Below, piece by piece: positions 32,145-40,420 of a DNA stretch of 64,000 bases. Below the pieces are notes generated by a model, which saw only the letters and a list, made by a program, of their open reading frames with translations, was not told where the DNA came from and searched no databases. The position numbers and the translations under genes were made by a program. Within the stretch, counting starts at the first letter, position 1; each line of letters starts with the position of its first letter. This DNA comes from Marivita sp051251565 (GTDB taxonomy: Bacteria > Pseudomonadota > Alphaproteobacteria > Rhodobacterales > Rhodobacteraceae), in the NCBI RefSeq assembly GCF_051251565.1, contig NZ_JBPOFB010000003.1, positions 1 through 64,000 of the forward strand, written 5' to 3'.

Positions 32145-33083
32145 ATGAGCGATCGACCTCCCCCTCTAACCGCCTTACGAGCCTTCGAAGCTGCTGCGCG
32201 CCACATGTCGTTTGCGCAGGCCGCAGCAGAATTGCATGTGACCCCTGCCGCGCTGTCCTTTCAGATCAAATCACTTGAGGAACATCTGGGCGCGCCGGTG
32301 TTCCGCCGCCTGAACCGCGCGGTCGAACTCACACCCGAGGGTGTGGCCCTTCAGTCTGGTGTGCGGGACGGGTTCGATCGGATCCTTGCGGCCTGGCGAT
32401 CGGCCCGACGCCAGGCGCAGTCGAACATCCTGACCGTGACAGCGGGCCCGGCGTTTACCGCCAAGGTTTTGGCCCCGCGCCTTTTCGAGTTCGCGCAGGC
32501 GCATCCGGATATTGACCTGAGGTTCTCGGCAAGCCTGCGTCTCGTCGATTTTGTGCGCGACGACGTAGATGCCGCAATTCGGTTTGGTTATGGACCGGAC
32601 GAGGGGCTGTATTCCCGCGTGCTTATGAAAGACTGGTTCGCACCGATGATGACGCCTGCGATGGCCAAGCTGTATGACACACCCGAAAAACTATGCGGCG
32701 CGCCGCTGATCTTTGACGACAGTGTCGATTTCCTGCGGCCCCGCGCAGACTGGGCACAGTGGTTCCGAGCCAACGGGATCACCCCGCCAAAGCTTACCGG
32801 CTCACATTTCAGCCATGCCGACCATGCCGTGGATGCGGCGCTTTCCGGTGGGGGCGTTGTCATGGCCCGCAGCACATTGGCGGTAGGTGCGTTGAACGAC
32901 GGGCAACTTGTGGCACCCTTCGACATCGCCCTGTCAACCGACGCACATTTCCGCTTTGTCTGCCCGGTGGGGCATGAAAAAAAACCGCAGGTCGCAGCAT
33001 TTTCGGACTGGCTCGATGAAAAGATAGGGCTTTTGGTGGCGCAATTGCCTGTAAAGCGACTTATCTCAGTTGATCAGATATGA
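32145..33083 (+). CDS. LysR family transcriptional regulator, GcvA-like
   Basis: 312 residues starting at MSDRPPPLTALRAFE. The winged helix-turn-helix is at about 8-66 (MSFAQAAAELHVTPAALSFQIKSLEE, of which AAALSFQIKSLE-type recognition helix is typical of the GcvA subgroup). The effector domain begins near residue 90. The start is ATG 32145; TTG three bases earlier is less likely. It probably controls the divergent small gene and possibly a distant amino-acid pathway. Confidence 0.9.
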   Translation: MSDRPPPLTALRAFEAAARHMSFAQAAAELHVTPAALSFQIKSLEEHLGAPVFRRLNRAVELTPEGVALQSGVRDGFDRILAAWRSARRQAQSNILTVTAGPAFTAKVLAPRLFEFAQAHPDIDLRFSASLRLVDFVRDDVDAAIRFGYGPDEGLYSRVLMKDWFAPMMTPAMAKLYDTPEKLCGAPLIFDDSVDFLRPRADWAQWFRANGITPPKLTGSHFSHADHAVDAALSGGGVVMARSTLAVGALNDGQLVAPFDIALSTDAHFRFVCPVGHEKKPQVAAFSDWLDEKIGLLVAQLPVKRLISVDQI

Positions 33084-33107
33084 AAAAGCCCGGGGGGAGA
33101 CCCGGGC
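33083..33107 (-). terminator. Intrinsic terminator of the DUF465 gene
   Basis: GCCCGGG and CCCGGGC form a 7-bp stem, followed on the minus strand by five T. It begins at the last base of the LysR stop codon. Confidence 0.75.
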
Positions 33108-33116
33108 CAATCTTAA

Positions 33117-33278
33117 TTACGAGAGACGCTCAATCTCTTCTTTCAGTCGAAGTTTCTGCTTTTTCATTGACGCAACTGCAAGGTCATCAACCCCCGGCGC
33201 GCGTTGGGCCTGTTCGACCTCTTCAGACAGGTTTTGGTGCTTTCGCTTCAGTTCCTGAAGATGTGAAGTCAAGCTCAT
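33117..33278 (-). CDS. DUF465 (YdcH-like) small protein
   Basis: 53 residues beginning MSLTSHLQELKRKHQNLSEE, with AGGAGG six bases before the ATG. It is highly charged and predicted to be a single helical hairpin or coiled coil. The C-terminal VASMKKQKLRLKEEIERL is the DUF465 signature, with the K-x-x-KL-x-LKDEI type repeat. The family is widespread and has no known function. It is followed by its own terminator. Confidence 0.85.
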   Translation of the reverse strand: MSLTSHLQELKRKHQNLSEEVEQAQRAPGVDDLAVASMKKQKLRLKEEIERLS

Positions 33279-33391
33279 GAAGTCCTCCTGTGACTGATTG
33301 GATCTTCAGTCGACCACAGTTTTACAATTCTGTCACGCTGCAACCGCAAGATCGGTATATTCCTGCTAACCAAGCCAGGGTTGTTCAGGTT

Positions 33392-34165
33392 TTACTTGGG
33401 GAAAAGCAGGGAGTGTGGCGACCTAAGGGCGCGCGAGACAACTTCCGAATACGAATCGCCATCTTTTTCGTGGTTTTCGCCGCGGTGCAGCACGAGCGGC
33501 GGGTGCGACATAAACGCCGCCCTACGCCCTTTGCGCCCGCGCAACAGGACAAGTCGCGCTGGCCTGTTGCCGCGCGGATGCAGCGGCCATAGCTCCAGCG
33601 CGCCCAGAGTGGCGAAAAACGCGGTCATGAGTTCGGGCAAACGGTCGGCGCGTTGAATGAACGTTGCCATGCCACCGGGCTTGAGTCGCCGCGACGCGAC
33701 ATCGACCCATTTCGCCAGCGGCAACGCGCCCGACCGCGACACGGCGCGATCCTGCGACCGGGGGGCAACCGCGCGGGCATCTTCGAAATAGGGTGGATTG
33801 GCGATCACGTGGTCAAAGCGGTCTGATTTGATCTCGGGCGGCAGCGCGGAAAGATCGGCGCAATAGACCGTGCCGGTCAGCCCATTGTCATCAAGGTTGC
33901 GCTGCGCAAGAGTGGCATAGGCGGGCTGCATTTCAACACCCGTGCAGATCACGCCCGGCACCCGTGCGCCCAGACAGGCCATCGCGGCACCACCCCCGCA
34001 TCCAAGCTCCAGCACCGTCTCACCCGGCTTGGCCGGAATGCAGGCGGCCAAAAGCACCGGGTCCAGCCCTGCGCGATACCCGTGCCTTGGTTGCCACAGG
34101 CGAACCGCGCCACCCAGAAAATCATCTCGGCTCAAGTCGTCCGAGCCGAAAGGATCAGTCCTCAA
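33392..34165 (-). CDS. SAM-dependent methyltransferase, TrmN6/YfiC-like
   Basis: About 257 residues. Motif I is VLELGCGGGAAMACLG and motif IV is VIANPPYFED, the NPPY of adenine-N6 methyltransferases. FLGGAVRLWQP followed by HGYRAGLDPVLLAA is the family's N-terminal block. E. coli YfiC/TrmN6 methylates A37 of tRNA-Val1; the target here may be the same or another RNA. The start is uncertain: TTG 34165, inside the end of the DUF2007 gene, gives the usual distance to FLGG, and GTG 34174 is an alternative. Confidence 0.85.
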   Translation of the reverse strand: MRTDPFGSDDLSRDDFLGGAVRLWQPRHGYRAGLDPVLLAACIPAKPGETVLELGCGGGAAMACLGARVPGVICTGVEMQPAYATLAQRNLDDNGLTGTVYCADLSALPPEIKSDRFDHVIANPPYFEDARAVAPRSQDRAVSRSGALPLAKWVDVASRRLKPGGMATFIQRADRLPELMTAFFATLGALELWPLHPRGNRPARLVLLRGRKGRRAAFMSHPPLVLHRGENHEKDGDSYSEVVSRALRSPHSLLFPK

Positions 34166-34376
34166 ACCTGACACCGTATTCGCGCAAAACACGCCGCGCC
34201 TCGTCAAGATCGTCACTGCGCACCATAAGACGACGCGGCAGGATGCCGATAGACCCTTCGAGGATGCTCATGTTTACGTCCAATTCAAACGTGGCTATAC
34301 CCTCGTCCTCAAGCACGGCTCGGGCGAGCGGTATCAATGTGATGTCATTGGTGCGCAAAAGCTCTTCCATGACCAT
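34155..34376 (-). CDS. DUF2007 domain-containing protein
   Basis: 73 residues starting at MVMEELLRTNDITLI. The fold is PII-like (ferredoxin type): VLEDEGIATFELDVNMSILEGSIGILPRRLMV (quoted in part) and the closing DEARRVLREYG match the DUF2007 signal-transduction family. It overlaps the methyltransferase gene by about 10 bases. It is divergent from the polyprenyl synthase with 50 bases between start codons. Confidence 0.88.
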   Translation of the reverse strand: MVMEELLRTNDITLIPLARAVLEDEGIATFELDVNMSILEGSIGILPRRLMVRSDDLDEARRVLREYGVRFED

Positions 34377-34426
34377 GATGTAGGAACACCCGGCCCGCTT
34401 TGTCGAGCCTTCCTGAAGGAATGGTG

Positions 34427-35425
34427 ATGATGTTGGATAAACCAGGTCAAAAACCGCATGATCGTTTGGCAGAGATCCTGTCGGACGACATGGCACAGGT
34501 GAACACGCTCATCCGCACACGGATGGCGTCGGACCATGCGCCGCGCATCCCCGAAGTGACCGCGCACCTGGTCGAGGCCGGCGGCAAACGCTTGCGCCCG
34601 ATGCTGACTCTCGCGGCGGCGCGGATGTGCGGCTACACGGGCGACAACCACATCAAGCTGGCAGCAACGGTAGAATTCATTCACACGGCAACGCTGCTGC
34701 ATGACGACGTCGTTGACGAAAGCGAAAAGCGGCGCGGACGGCCCACAGCGAACCTGCTCTGGGATAACAAATCAAGCGTGCTGGTGGGTGACTACCTGTT
34801 CGCACGGTCCTTCCAGTTGATGACCGAAACCAACAACATTCGCGTGCTGGGCATCCTGTCCGATGCCGCCGCCACCATTGCCGAAGGCGAAGTCCTTCAG
34901 ATGACAGCAGCACAGGATCTCAAGACAACCGAGGCGATTTATCTGCAAGTCGTACGCGGCAAAACGGCAGCACTGTTTTCCGCAGCGACCGAAGTCGGCG
35001 GCGTGATTGCCGATATGGACGAGTCACAGGTCAAAGCGCTGTATGACTATGGCGATGCCCTCGGGATCGCATTTCAAATCGTTGATGACCTTTTGGACTA
35101 CTGGGGGTCGGACGCCACCGGCAAAAACGTCGGGGACGATTTCCGCGAACGCAAGCTGACCCTGCCGGTGATCAAGGCGGTGGCGCTGGCCGATACCGAA
35201 GAACACGCGTTCTGGACCCGTACGATTGCCAAAGGGCGTCAGGAAGACGGTGACCTGGATCACGCGATTGCGCTTTTGAACAAGCATGGCACGCTTGAGG
35301 CAACGCGCGCCGAGGCAAATGACTGGATTGCAAAAGCGCGTGCCGCATTGGCCACGCTACCCGCACATCCGATCCGCGACATGCTCAATGACCTGGCCGA
35401 TTATGTGGTGGCGCGGGTCAACTAG
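34427..35425 (+). CDS. ispB: Polyprenyl diphosphate synthase (octaprenyl/decaprenyl type)
   Basis: 332 residues starting at ATG 34427, with AAGGA six bases upstream. It elongates FPP with IPP to form the quinone side chain. The first Asp-rich motif is LLHDDVVDESEKRRGRPT and the second is IVDDLLDYWG; GGKRLRPMLTLAAA is the IPP-binding block. The residues before the first Asp motif are small, consistent with a long-chain product. Product length cannot be set from sequence. It overlaps the 3' end of the convergent ispE by eight bases. Confidence 0.93.
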   Translation: MMLDKPGQKPHDRLAEILSDDMAQVNTLIRTRMASDHAPRIPEVTAHLVEAGGKRLRPMLTLAAARMCGYTGDNHIKLAATVEFIHTATLLHDDVVDESEKRRGRPTANLLWDNKSSVLVGDYLFARSFQLMTETNNIRVLGILSDAAATIAEGEVLQMTAAQDLKTTEAIYLQVVRGKTAALFSAATEVGGVIADMDESQVKALYDYGDALGIAFQIVDDLLDYWGSDATGKNVGDDFRERKLTLPVIKAVALADTEEHAFWTRTIAKGRQEDGDLDHAIALLNKHGTLEATRAEANDWIAKARAALATLPAHPIRDMLNDLADYVVARVN

Positions 35426-36215
35426 CGCCAACAGTCTGTGACGCGGTGACCCACCAATCAGGATTGTTCTGCGCGATCCGCGCGGCTGCTTTTTCTGCGC
35501 CTATCCTGTCTGGATAGATGCCAAAACAGGTCGATCCCGATCCCGACATGCGCGCCAACACCGCGTCATGCAGCACCGCAAGCGCATCTGCGATCACAGG
35601 GGCACGGGCGATTGCAGCACCTTGCAGATCGTTGCGCTGCGCCTTGAGCCATGCAAGCCAATCACCGTCGGTCGGCATAGCCTTCATCGGGGAATTGGTC
35701 TTGACCTGCAACGCCCTGAACACATCCGGTGTCGGCACATGGGCACCGGGATTGACCAACACCAACGAAAAGGCCGGACACCGGGGCACATCGGCCAGCA
35801 CATCCCCGATTCCCTGCATCCGTTGCGGCGTGGCCTTTAGGCACACGGGCACGTCCGCACCAAGCTCAAGCGCCAGATCGGGACGGCCCAACGCCCGCAA
35901 CACCGCAGCGGCGTCCGAAGACCCGCCACCAATCCCGGCCCCGTGAGGCAGATTCTTGGTCAGAACAATCTGTGCGGCGATACCGGCCCGCTCAGCCGCT
36001 TTCCACACAAGGTTGCGCGCGTCATTCGGCACACCTTCGGCAAAGGGGCCATCCACGGTGACCGACATCGCGCTGGCCGGTGTGACCGACACCCTGTCAC
36101 CAACATCCGCAAACACCACCAGAGAATCGAGCAAATGATACCCGTTGGCCTCTTGGCCAACGACATGCAGAGCGAGGTTGATCTTGGCAGGCGCGAATTC
36201 AGTCGCTGCTGTCAT
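35418..36215 (-). CDS. ispE: 4-(cytidine 5'-diphospho)-2-C-methyl-D-erythritol kinase
   Basis: 265 residues. It is a GHMP-fold kinase of the non-mevalonate isoprenoid pathway. PAKINLALHVVGQEANGYH and the phosphate loop GAGIGGGSSDAAAVL are diagnostic; the C-terminal MSGSGSTCFGIY is the third GHMP motif. The start ATG 36215 lies 17 bases inside the end of the upstream TPR gene. Its converging neighbour makes polyprenyl diphosphate, a downstream product of the same pathway. Confidence 0.94.
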   Translation of the reverse strand: MTAATEFAPAKINLALHVVGQEANGYHLLDSLVVFADVGDRVSVTPASAMSVTVDGPFAEGVPNDARNLVWKAAERAGIAAQIVLTKNLPHGAGIGGGSSDAAAVLRALGRPDLALELGADVPVCLKATPQRMQGIGDVLADVPRCPAFSLVLVNPGAHVPTPDVFRALQVKTNSPMKAMPTDGDWLAWLKAQRNDLQGAAIARAPVIADALAVLHDAVLARMSGSGSTCFGIYPDRIGAEKAAARIAQNNPDWWVTASQTVGAS

Positions 36216-37926
36216 TTGCCACTCGCAAGGGCGGCGCACCTTCTTCGGCAAGCACCTGATCCAGCCCCACGTCCAGCTTGGCGCGGATGCGGTCAGCGTC
36301 CACCTCTTCGGCGGTTGATCCGTAGACAATGAAGGACAGCGCCCGCTTCCACTGAAACCGTGCTTCGGTCTTGCGACCCACGGCCCAATAGACATCGCCC
36401 AGATGGTCATTGACGATCGGATCCACCGGCATGAGCTCTGCGGCGCGCTCCATGTGACCCACGGCTTCGTCATAGCGCCCAAGCCGGTACAGAACCCAGC
36501 CAAGGGAATCGATGATATACCCGCTTTCGGGGCGCGCGGCAGCCGCCCGTTCGATCATATCAAGCGCCTCATCCAGCTTGATCTTCTTTTCGACCAGCGA
36601 GTACCCAAGGTAGTTGAGCACCTGCGGCTGGTCCGGGTTCAGCTCAAGCGCCGTGCGAAAATCGGCCTCGGCCTCGTCCCAACGGTCAAGCCGTTCATAG
36701 CTGATCGCGCGTGCATAATGCAGGAACCACTGGCGCTGGGTTTCTTCCTCGAACAGATCAAGCGCTTGGGTATAGGCGTCAATCGCCTCTTCATAGCGTT
36801 CCAACTGACGCATCGTGTCGCCCAGTGTCGAATGTACGATGGGCTGATCGCCATGTGTTTTGGTCAGCCGTTGCAGCACCTCAATCGCTGCATCCACCTT
36901 GTCGCTGTCGCGCAGGGCAGCGGCGCGGCCCAGTTCAGCGGCGTGGTAGGCAGGGTGATCTTCGGGAACGTTCGCATAGGCTTTGACCGCCAGTTCAGAC
37001 TGGCCCAGTTCATCCAGCAGGCTGGCTGTGAGCAGAATGGCGTCAACGTGATCGGGGCGCAGGTATTCTGCGATCCGGGTATAGAGAAGGGTGAATTCGT
37101 CATTCGCTTCGCTCGAAAGCGCGGCTGCGAGGGTGTAGAACACCTCTGCCAAACCATCACGCGCGCTGCGCACATGGGTAAAGGGCAACGCCTCGCCCGC
37201 CTCAAGGGCTGTACGCATCGCCCGCAGGCCGGGATCAAGGTCAGTGCCAAACGAGGTTTCGATCAACGCCAGCGCATCTCCGGCACGATCAAGCTGGCTC
37301 AGCACCGTAACATGCGCCATCACGCCCCGCCGGGTAAGCTGCATACCGCCGGTGCCCGCATCTTCCAGGATCGCGGCAGAGCCTTCGAAATCCCCAACCG
37401 ACGCCAGCGCCAACGCTTTGTGATACAAGGCAAAGTTGCGCAGGCCCTGCTGATCGGACAGATCATCGAACTGCACCAAAGCGGTGGACATATCGCCCAA
37501 ACCAAGCTGCGACCACCCAAGCAGCAACCCGTCCACCAACGGGCCAACGCCCCGGTCGTCTTCGATCCGCGCGATCAGGGATGCGAAATCCTCAGACATG
37601 CCCTGCTGCGCGACAATCGCCATATGTGCGACCTGACTGCGATGCCCCTCCGCGACCAACTTGTTGGCCAGCGCCGCTGCACGCTCGACATCCCCCAATG
37701 AGATCTCCGCCAGCGCCGCGCGCTCAAGCAGCACAGGGTTTTCAGCGTCATGCATGACCGCGCGACCATAATAGCGCGCCGCCGCCTGAATATCGCCATC
37801 GAAACTGGCTTGTCGTCCAGCCAGATAATCGCCGGAAAGACTATTGGCGAAAACACCCCCCGGGGCCATCAGACACAGCGCAACAGCTGCTGACCCCATC
37901 AGGCGCTTCATGCTCGAACGAACCAT
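36199..37926 (-). CDS. Secreted TPR-repeat protein
   Basis: 575 residues starting at MVRSSMKRLMGSA; AAGGAG lies six bases before the ATG. The signal peptide ends near GGVFANS. Tetratricopeptide repeats fill most of the protein, clearest at PIVHSTLGDTMRQLERYEEAIDAY, YAISYERLDRWDEAEADFRTALELNP (quoted in part) and LGWVLYRLGRYDEAVGHMERAAELMP. It probably works as a periplasmic or outer-membrane scaffold. The order TPR gene then ispE is common in Rhodobacterales. Confidence 0.88.
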   Translation of the reverse strand: MVRSSMKRLMGSAAVALCLMAPGGVFANSLSGDYLAGRQASFDGDIQAAARYYGRAVMHDAENPVLLERAALAEISLGDVERAAALANKLVAEGHRSQVAHMAIVAQQGMSEDFASLIARIEDDRGVGPLVDGLLLGWSQLGLGDMSTALVQFDDLSDQQGLRNFALYHKALALASVGDFEGSAAILEDAGTGGMQLTRRGVMAHVTVLSQLDRAGDALALIETSFGTDLDPGLRAMRTALEAGEALPFTHVRSARDGLAEVFYTLAAALSSEANDEFTLLYTRIAEYLRPDHVDAILLTASLLDELGQSELAVKAYANVPEDHPAYHAAELGRAAALRDSDKVDAAIEVLQRLTKTHGDQPIVHSTLGDTMRQLERYEEAIDAYTQALDLFEEETQRQWFLHYARAISYERLDRWDEAEADFRTALELNPDQPQVLNYLGYSLVEKKIKLDEALDMIERAAAARPESGYIIDSLGWVLYRLGRYDEAVGHMERAAELMPVDPIVNDHLGDVYWAVGRKTEARFQWKRALSFIVYGSTAEEVDADRIRAKLDVGLDQVLAEEGAPPLRVANDSSD

Positions 37927-37992
37927 GGTCTTCTCCTTGAAAAGCGCATTTTCATGAAACCTAGCGCGCCACCCTGACACGCGCAACTCAAG

Positions 37993-38020
37993 CAAAAAGG
38001 CCGGGCAGGAGCCCGGCCTT
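37993..38020 (-). terminator. Intrinsic terminator of the ETF-QO gene
   Basis: AAGGCCGGGC and GCCCGGCCTT form a 10-bp perfect stem with a 4-base loop, and the minus strand continues with T. It is eight bases beyond the stop. Confidence 0.88.
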
Positions 38021-38027
38021 TAGCAGC

Positions 38028-39677
38028 TTACATATTCGGATAGTTCGGACCGTCCCCACCCTGCGGGACCGTCCAGACGATGTTCTGGCTTGGATCCTTG
38101 ATATCACAGGTCTTGCAATGCACGCAGTTCTGGAAATTGATCACGAACTTGTCAGCCCCGGTCTCGTCCTTGACGAACTCATATACCCCCGCCGGACAAT
38201 ACCGCGCGGACGGGCCACCGTATTTCGGCAGATTCACCGACACCGGCACCGACGCATCTTTCAGATGCAGATGCGCTGGTTGGCTTTCCTCATGGTTGGT
38301 CGCGGCAAAAGACACGTTGGTCAGACGATCAAACGACAGCTTGCCATCGGGTTTCGGATACTCAATCGGCGCAAACTTGGACGCCTCTCCGGTGGCCTCG
38401 GCATCGGATTTCCCATGCCCCAGAGTCCCCAAAAGTGAAAAGCCCAGCGTATTGGTCCACATATCCAAACCGCCCAGCGTCAAAGACGCGGTCAGCCCGT
38501 ATTTTGACCAAAGCGGTTTGACGTTACGCACCTTCTTGAGGTCTTCACCAATCGCGCCCGTGCGCACCTCCGCCTCGTAATCGCCAAGTTCATCAGACGC
38601 GCGACCACCTTGGATCGCGGCATAGGCGGCTTCGGCGGCAGCCTTGCCCGACAGCATCGCATTGTGGTTGCCCTTGATGCGCGGCACGTTGACCATGCCC
38701 ACCGAACAGCCCAGAAGCGCGACACCCGGCGCCACCATCTTGGGCATCGACTGATACCCACCTTCGGAAATCGCCCGCGCGCCGTAAGCCACACGTTTGC
38801 CGCCCTCAAGCAAGTCTTTCACCATCGGGTGATGCTTGAAGCGCTGGAATTCCATGTAGGGATAAAGATGCGGGTTTTCGTAGTTCAGATGCACCACAAA
38901 CCCGACATAGACCTGATTGTTGTCGAGATGGTAGATGAACGATCCACCCCCGGCATTCGACCCAAGCGGCCAACCCATCGTATGCGTGACCGACCCTTGC
39001 TTGTGCTTGGCGGGATCAATCTCCCAAATCTCTTTCATCCCAAGGCCGAACTTCTGCGGCTCCTTGCCCTTGGACAGATCGAATTTCTCGATCACCTCCT
39101 TTGACAAGCTGCCCCGCACGCCTTCGCTCAGGAACACGTATTTGCCCAGCAATTCCATCCCCGGCTCATAGCCCGCACCGGGCGTGCCATCGGCGTTTTT
39201 GCCAAACTCCCCGGCGACAACGCCTTTGACGCTGCCATCCTCGCCGTACACAATCTCGGAACAGGACATGCCGGGGAAAATCTCGACCCCAAGCTCTTCG
39301 GCCTGTTCCGCCATCCAACGGCAGACATTGCCCATCGACACGATGTAATTGCCATGATTATTCATCAGCGGCGGCATCGGGAAATTCGGAATTCGCAGCT
39401 TGCCCGCCTCGCCCAGCATGTAAAAACTGTCATCCGTGACCGGCACATTCAGCGGCGCACCCCTGGCTTTCCAATCCGGGATCAACGCATCCAGACCGCA
39501 TGGATCAAGCACCGCACCCGACAGGATATGCGCACCCACCTCGGAGCCCTTTTCAAGGACAACGACGTTCAAATCCGCGTCCAGCTGTTTCAGACGGATC
39601 GCTGCGGACAGACCGGCGGGGCCTGCACCCACGATGACAACATCATATTCCATCGCTTCGCGCGTGTGTTCGCTCAT
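38028..39677 (-). CDS. Electron transfer flavoprotein-ubiquinone oxidoreductase
   Basis: 549 residues starting at MSEHTREAMEYDVV. It passes electrons from reduced ETF to ubiquinone at the inner membrane face during fatty-acid, amino-acid and choline-type oxidation. VVIVGAGPAGLSAAIRL binds FAD. The C-terminal 4Fe-4S domain has CHCKTC-type cysteines in FQNCVHCKTCDIKDPSQN, with the first Cys in ARYCPAGVYE. Length matches the alphaproteobacterial and mitochondrial family. A short AG-rich ribosome site precedes the start. Confidence 0.96.
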   Translation of the reverse strand: MSEHTREAMEYDVVIVGAGPAGLSAAIRLKQLDADLNVVVLEKGSEVGAHILSGAVLDPCGLDALIPDWKARGAPLNVPVTDDSFYMLGEAGKLRIPNFPMPPLMNNHGNYIVSMGNVCRWMAEQAEELGVEIFPGMSCSEIVYGEDGSVKGVVAGEFGKNADGTPGAGYEPGMELLGKYVFLSEGVRGSLSKEVIEKFDLSKGKEPQKFGLGMKEIWEIDPAKHKQGSVTHTMGWPLGSNAGGGSFIYHLDNNQVYVGFVVHLNYENPHLYPYMEFQRFKHHPMVKDLLEGGKRVAYGARAISEGGYQSMPKMVAPGVALLGCSVGMVNVPRIKGNHNAMLSGKAAAEAAYAAIQGGRASDELGDYEAEVRTGAIGEDLKKVRNVKPLWSKYGLTASLTLGGLDMWTNTLGFSLLGTLGHGKSDAEATGEASKFAPIEYPKPDGKLSFDRLTNVSFAATNHEESQPAHLHLKDASVPVSVNLPKYGGPSARYCPAGVYEFVKDETGADKFVINFQNCVHCKTCDIKDPSQNIVWTVPQGGDGPNYPNM

Positions 39678-39724
39678 GTCGGGCTCTTTCCTCAAATTCA
39701 CCTGCCGAAAACGTTCCAATTGAC

Positions 39725-39767
39725 GTAACGCGCAGGTGCGGAACGGTCAATTGCGACACCGCGTTAC
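39725..39767. promoter_or_regulatory. Inverted repeat upstream of ETF-QO
   Basis: GTAACGCG (39725-39732) and CGCGTTAC (39760-39767) are perfect complements separated by 27 bases, between the divergent ETF-QO and greA genes. It could be a two-half-site operator or a chance match. Confidence 0.25.
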
Positions 39768-39949
39768 AGCCGGTCTTTGGATTGAAATGCCAGTTTTTCA
39801 TGCGCCGCGTAGCGCCGATCCGTGCAAGGCCCCTTGCGTTTCCATCCGGGGTCAGGTCACTGTTGTGCCAAAGTAAATGATATGTTTGGACCGCACCAAA
39901 GTCACCGGTGCCAGGGCGCAAGCTCTGCCGACCAAGAGGGAACCGTCCC

Positions 39950-40420
39950 ATGGAAAAGCTACCTATGACCCGCGCGGGGCATGCCGCGCTGGAAGCAGAA
40001 TTGAAAACGCTCAAGTCAGAAGAGCGCCCTTCCGTCATCAAGGCGATTGCAGAGGCGCGCGAACTGGGCGACCTCAAGGAAAACGCGGAATACCATTCGG
40101 CGCGCGAAAAGCAGGGCTTTATCGAAGGCCGCATCAAGGAACTGGAAGGCGTGCTGAGCCTTGTCGAGGTGATCGACCCAACCAAGCTGTCCGGCCCGAT
40201 CAAATTCGGCGCGACCGTGACGCTGGTGGATGAAGACACCGACGAAGAAAAGACCTGGCAGATTGTCGGCGAACACGAGGCCATTATCGAAAAAGGTCTT
40301 TTGAACATCAAATCACCCATCGCCCGTGCCCTGATCGGAAAAGAAGAAGGCGACAGCGTCGAAGTGCGCACTCCGGGCGGTGAAAAGTCCTACGAAGTGC
40401 TGAAAATCGAATACATCTGA
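39950..40420 (+). CDS. greA: Transcription elongation factor GreA
   Basis: 156 residues starting at MEKLPMTRAGHAALEAEL, with GAGGGA upstream. It rescues backtracked RNA polymerase. The N-terminal coiled coil ends in ARELGDLKENAEYHSAREKQ, whose acidic tip carries the conserved Asp and Glu. The C-terminal FKBP-like domain ends in SYEVLKIEYI. The stop overlaps the start of the next gene as TGATG. Confidence 0.96.
   Translation: MEKLPMTRAGHAALEAELKTLKSEERPSVIKAIAEARELGDLKENAEYHSAREKQGFIEGRIKELEGVLSLVEVIDPTKLSGPIKFGATVTLVDEDTDEEKTWQIVGEHEAIIEKGLLNIKSPIARALIGKEEGDSVEVRTPGGEKSYEVLKIEYI

Noticed and set aside
36403..37701. A 432-codon open frame antisense to the TPR gene
   Set aside because: Same shadow pattern; the TPR protein has a signal peptide, ribosome site and clear repeats.
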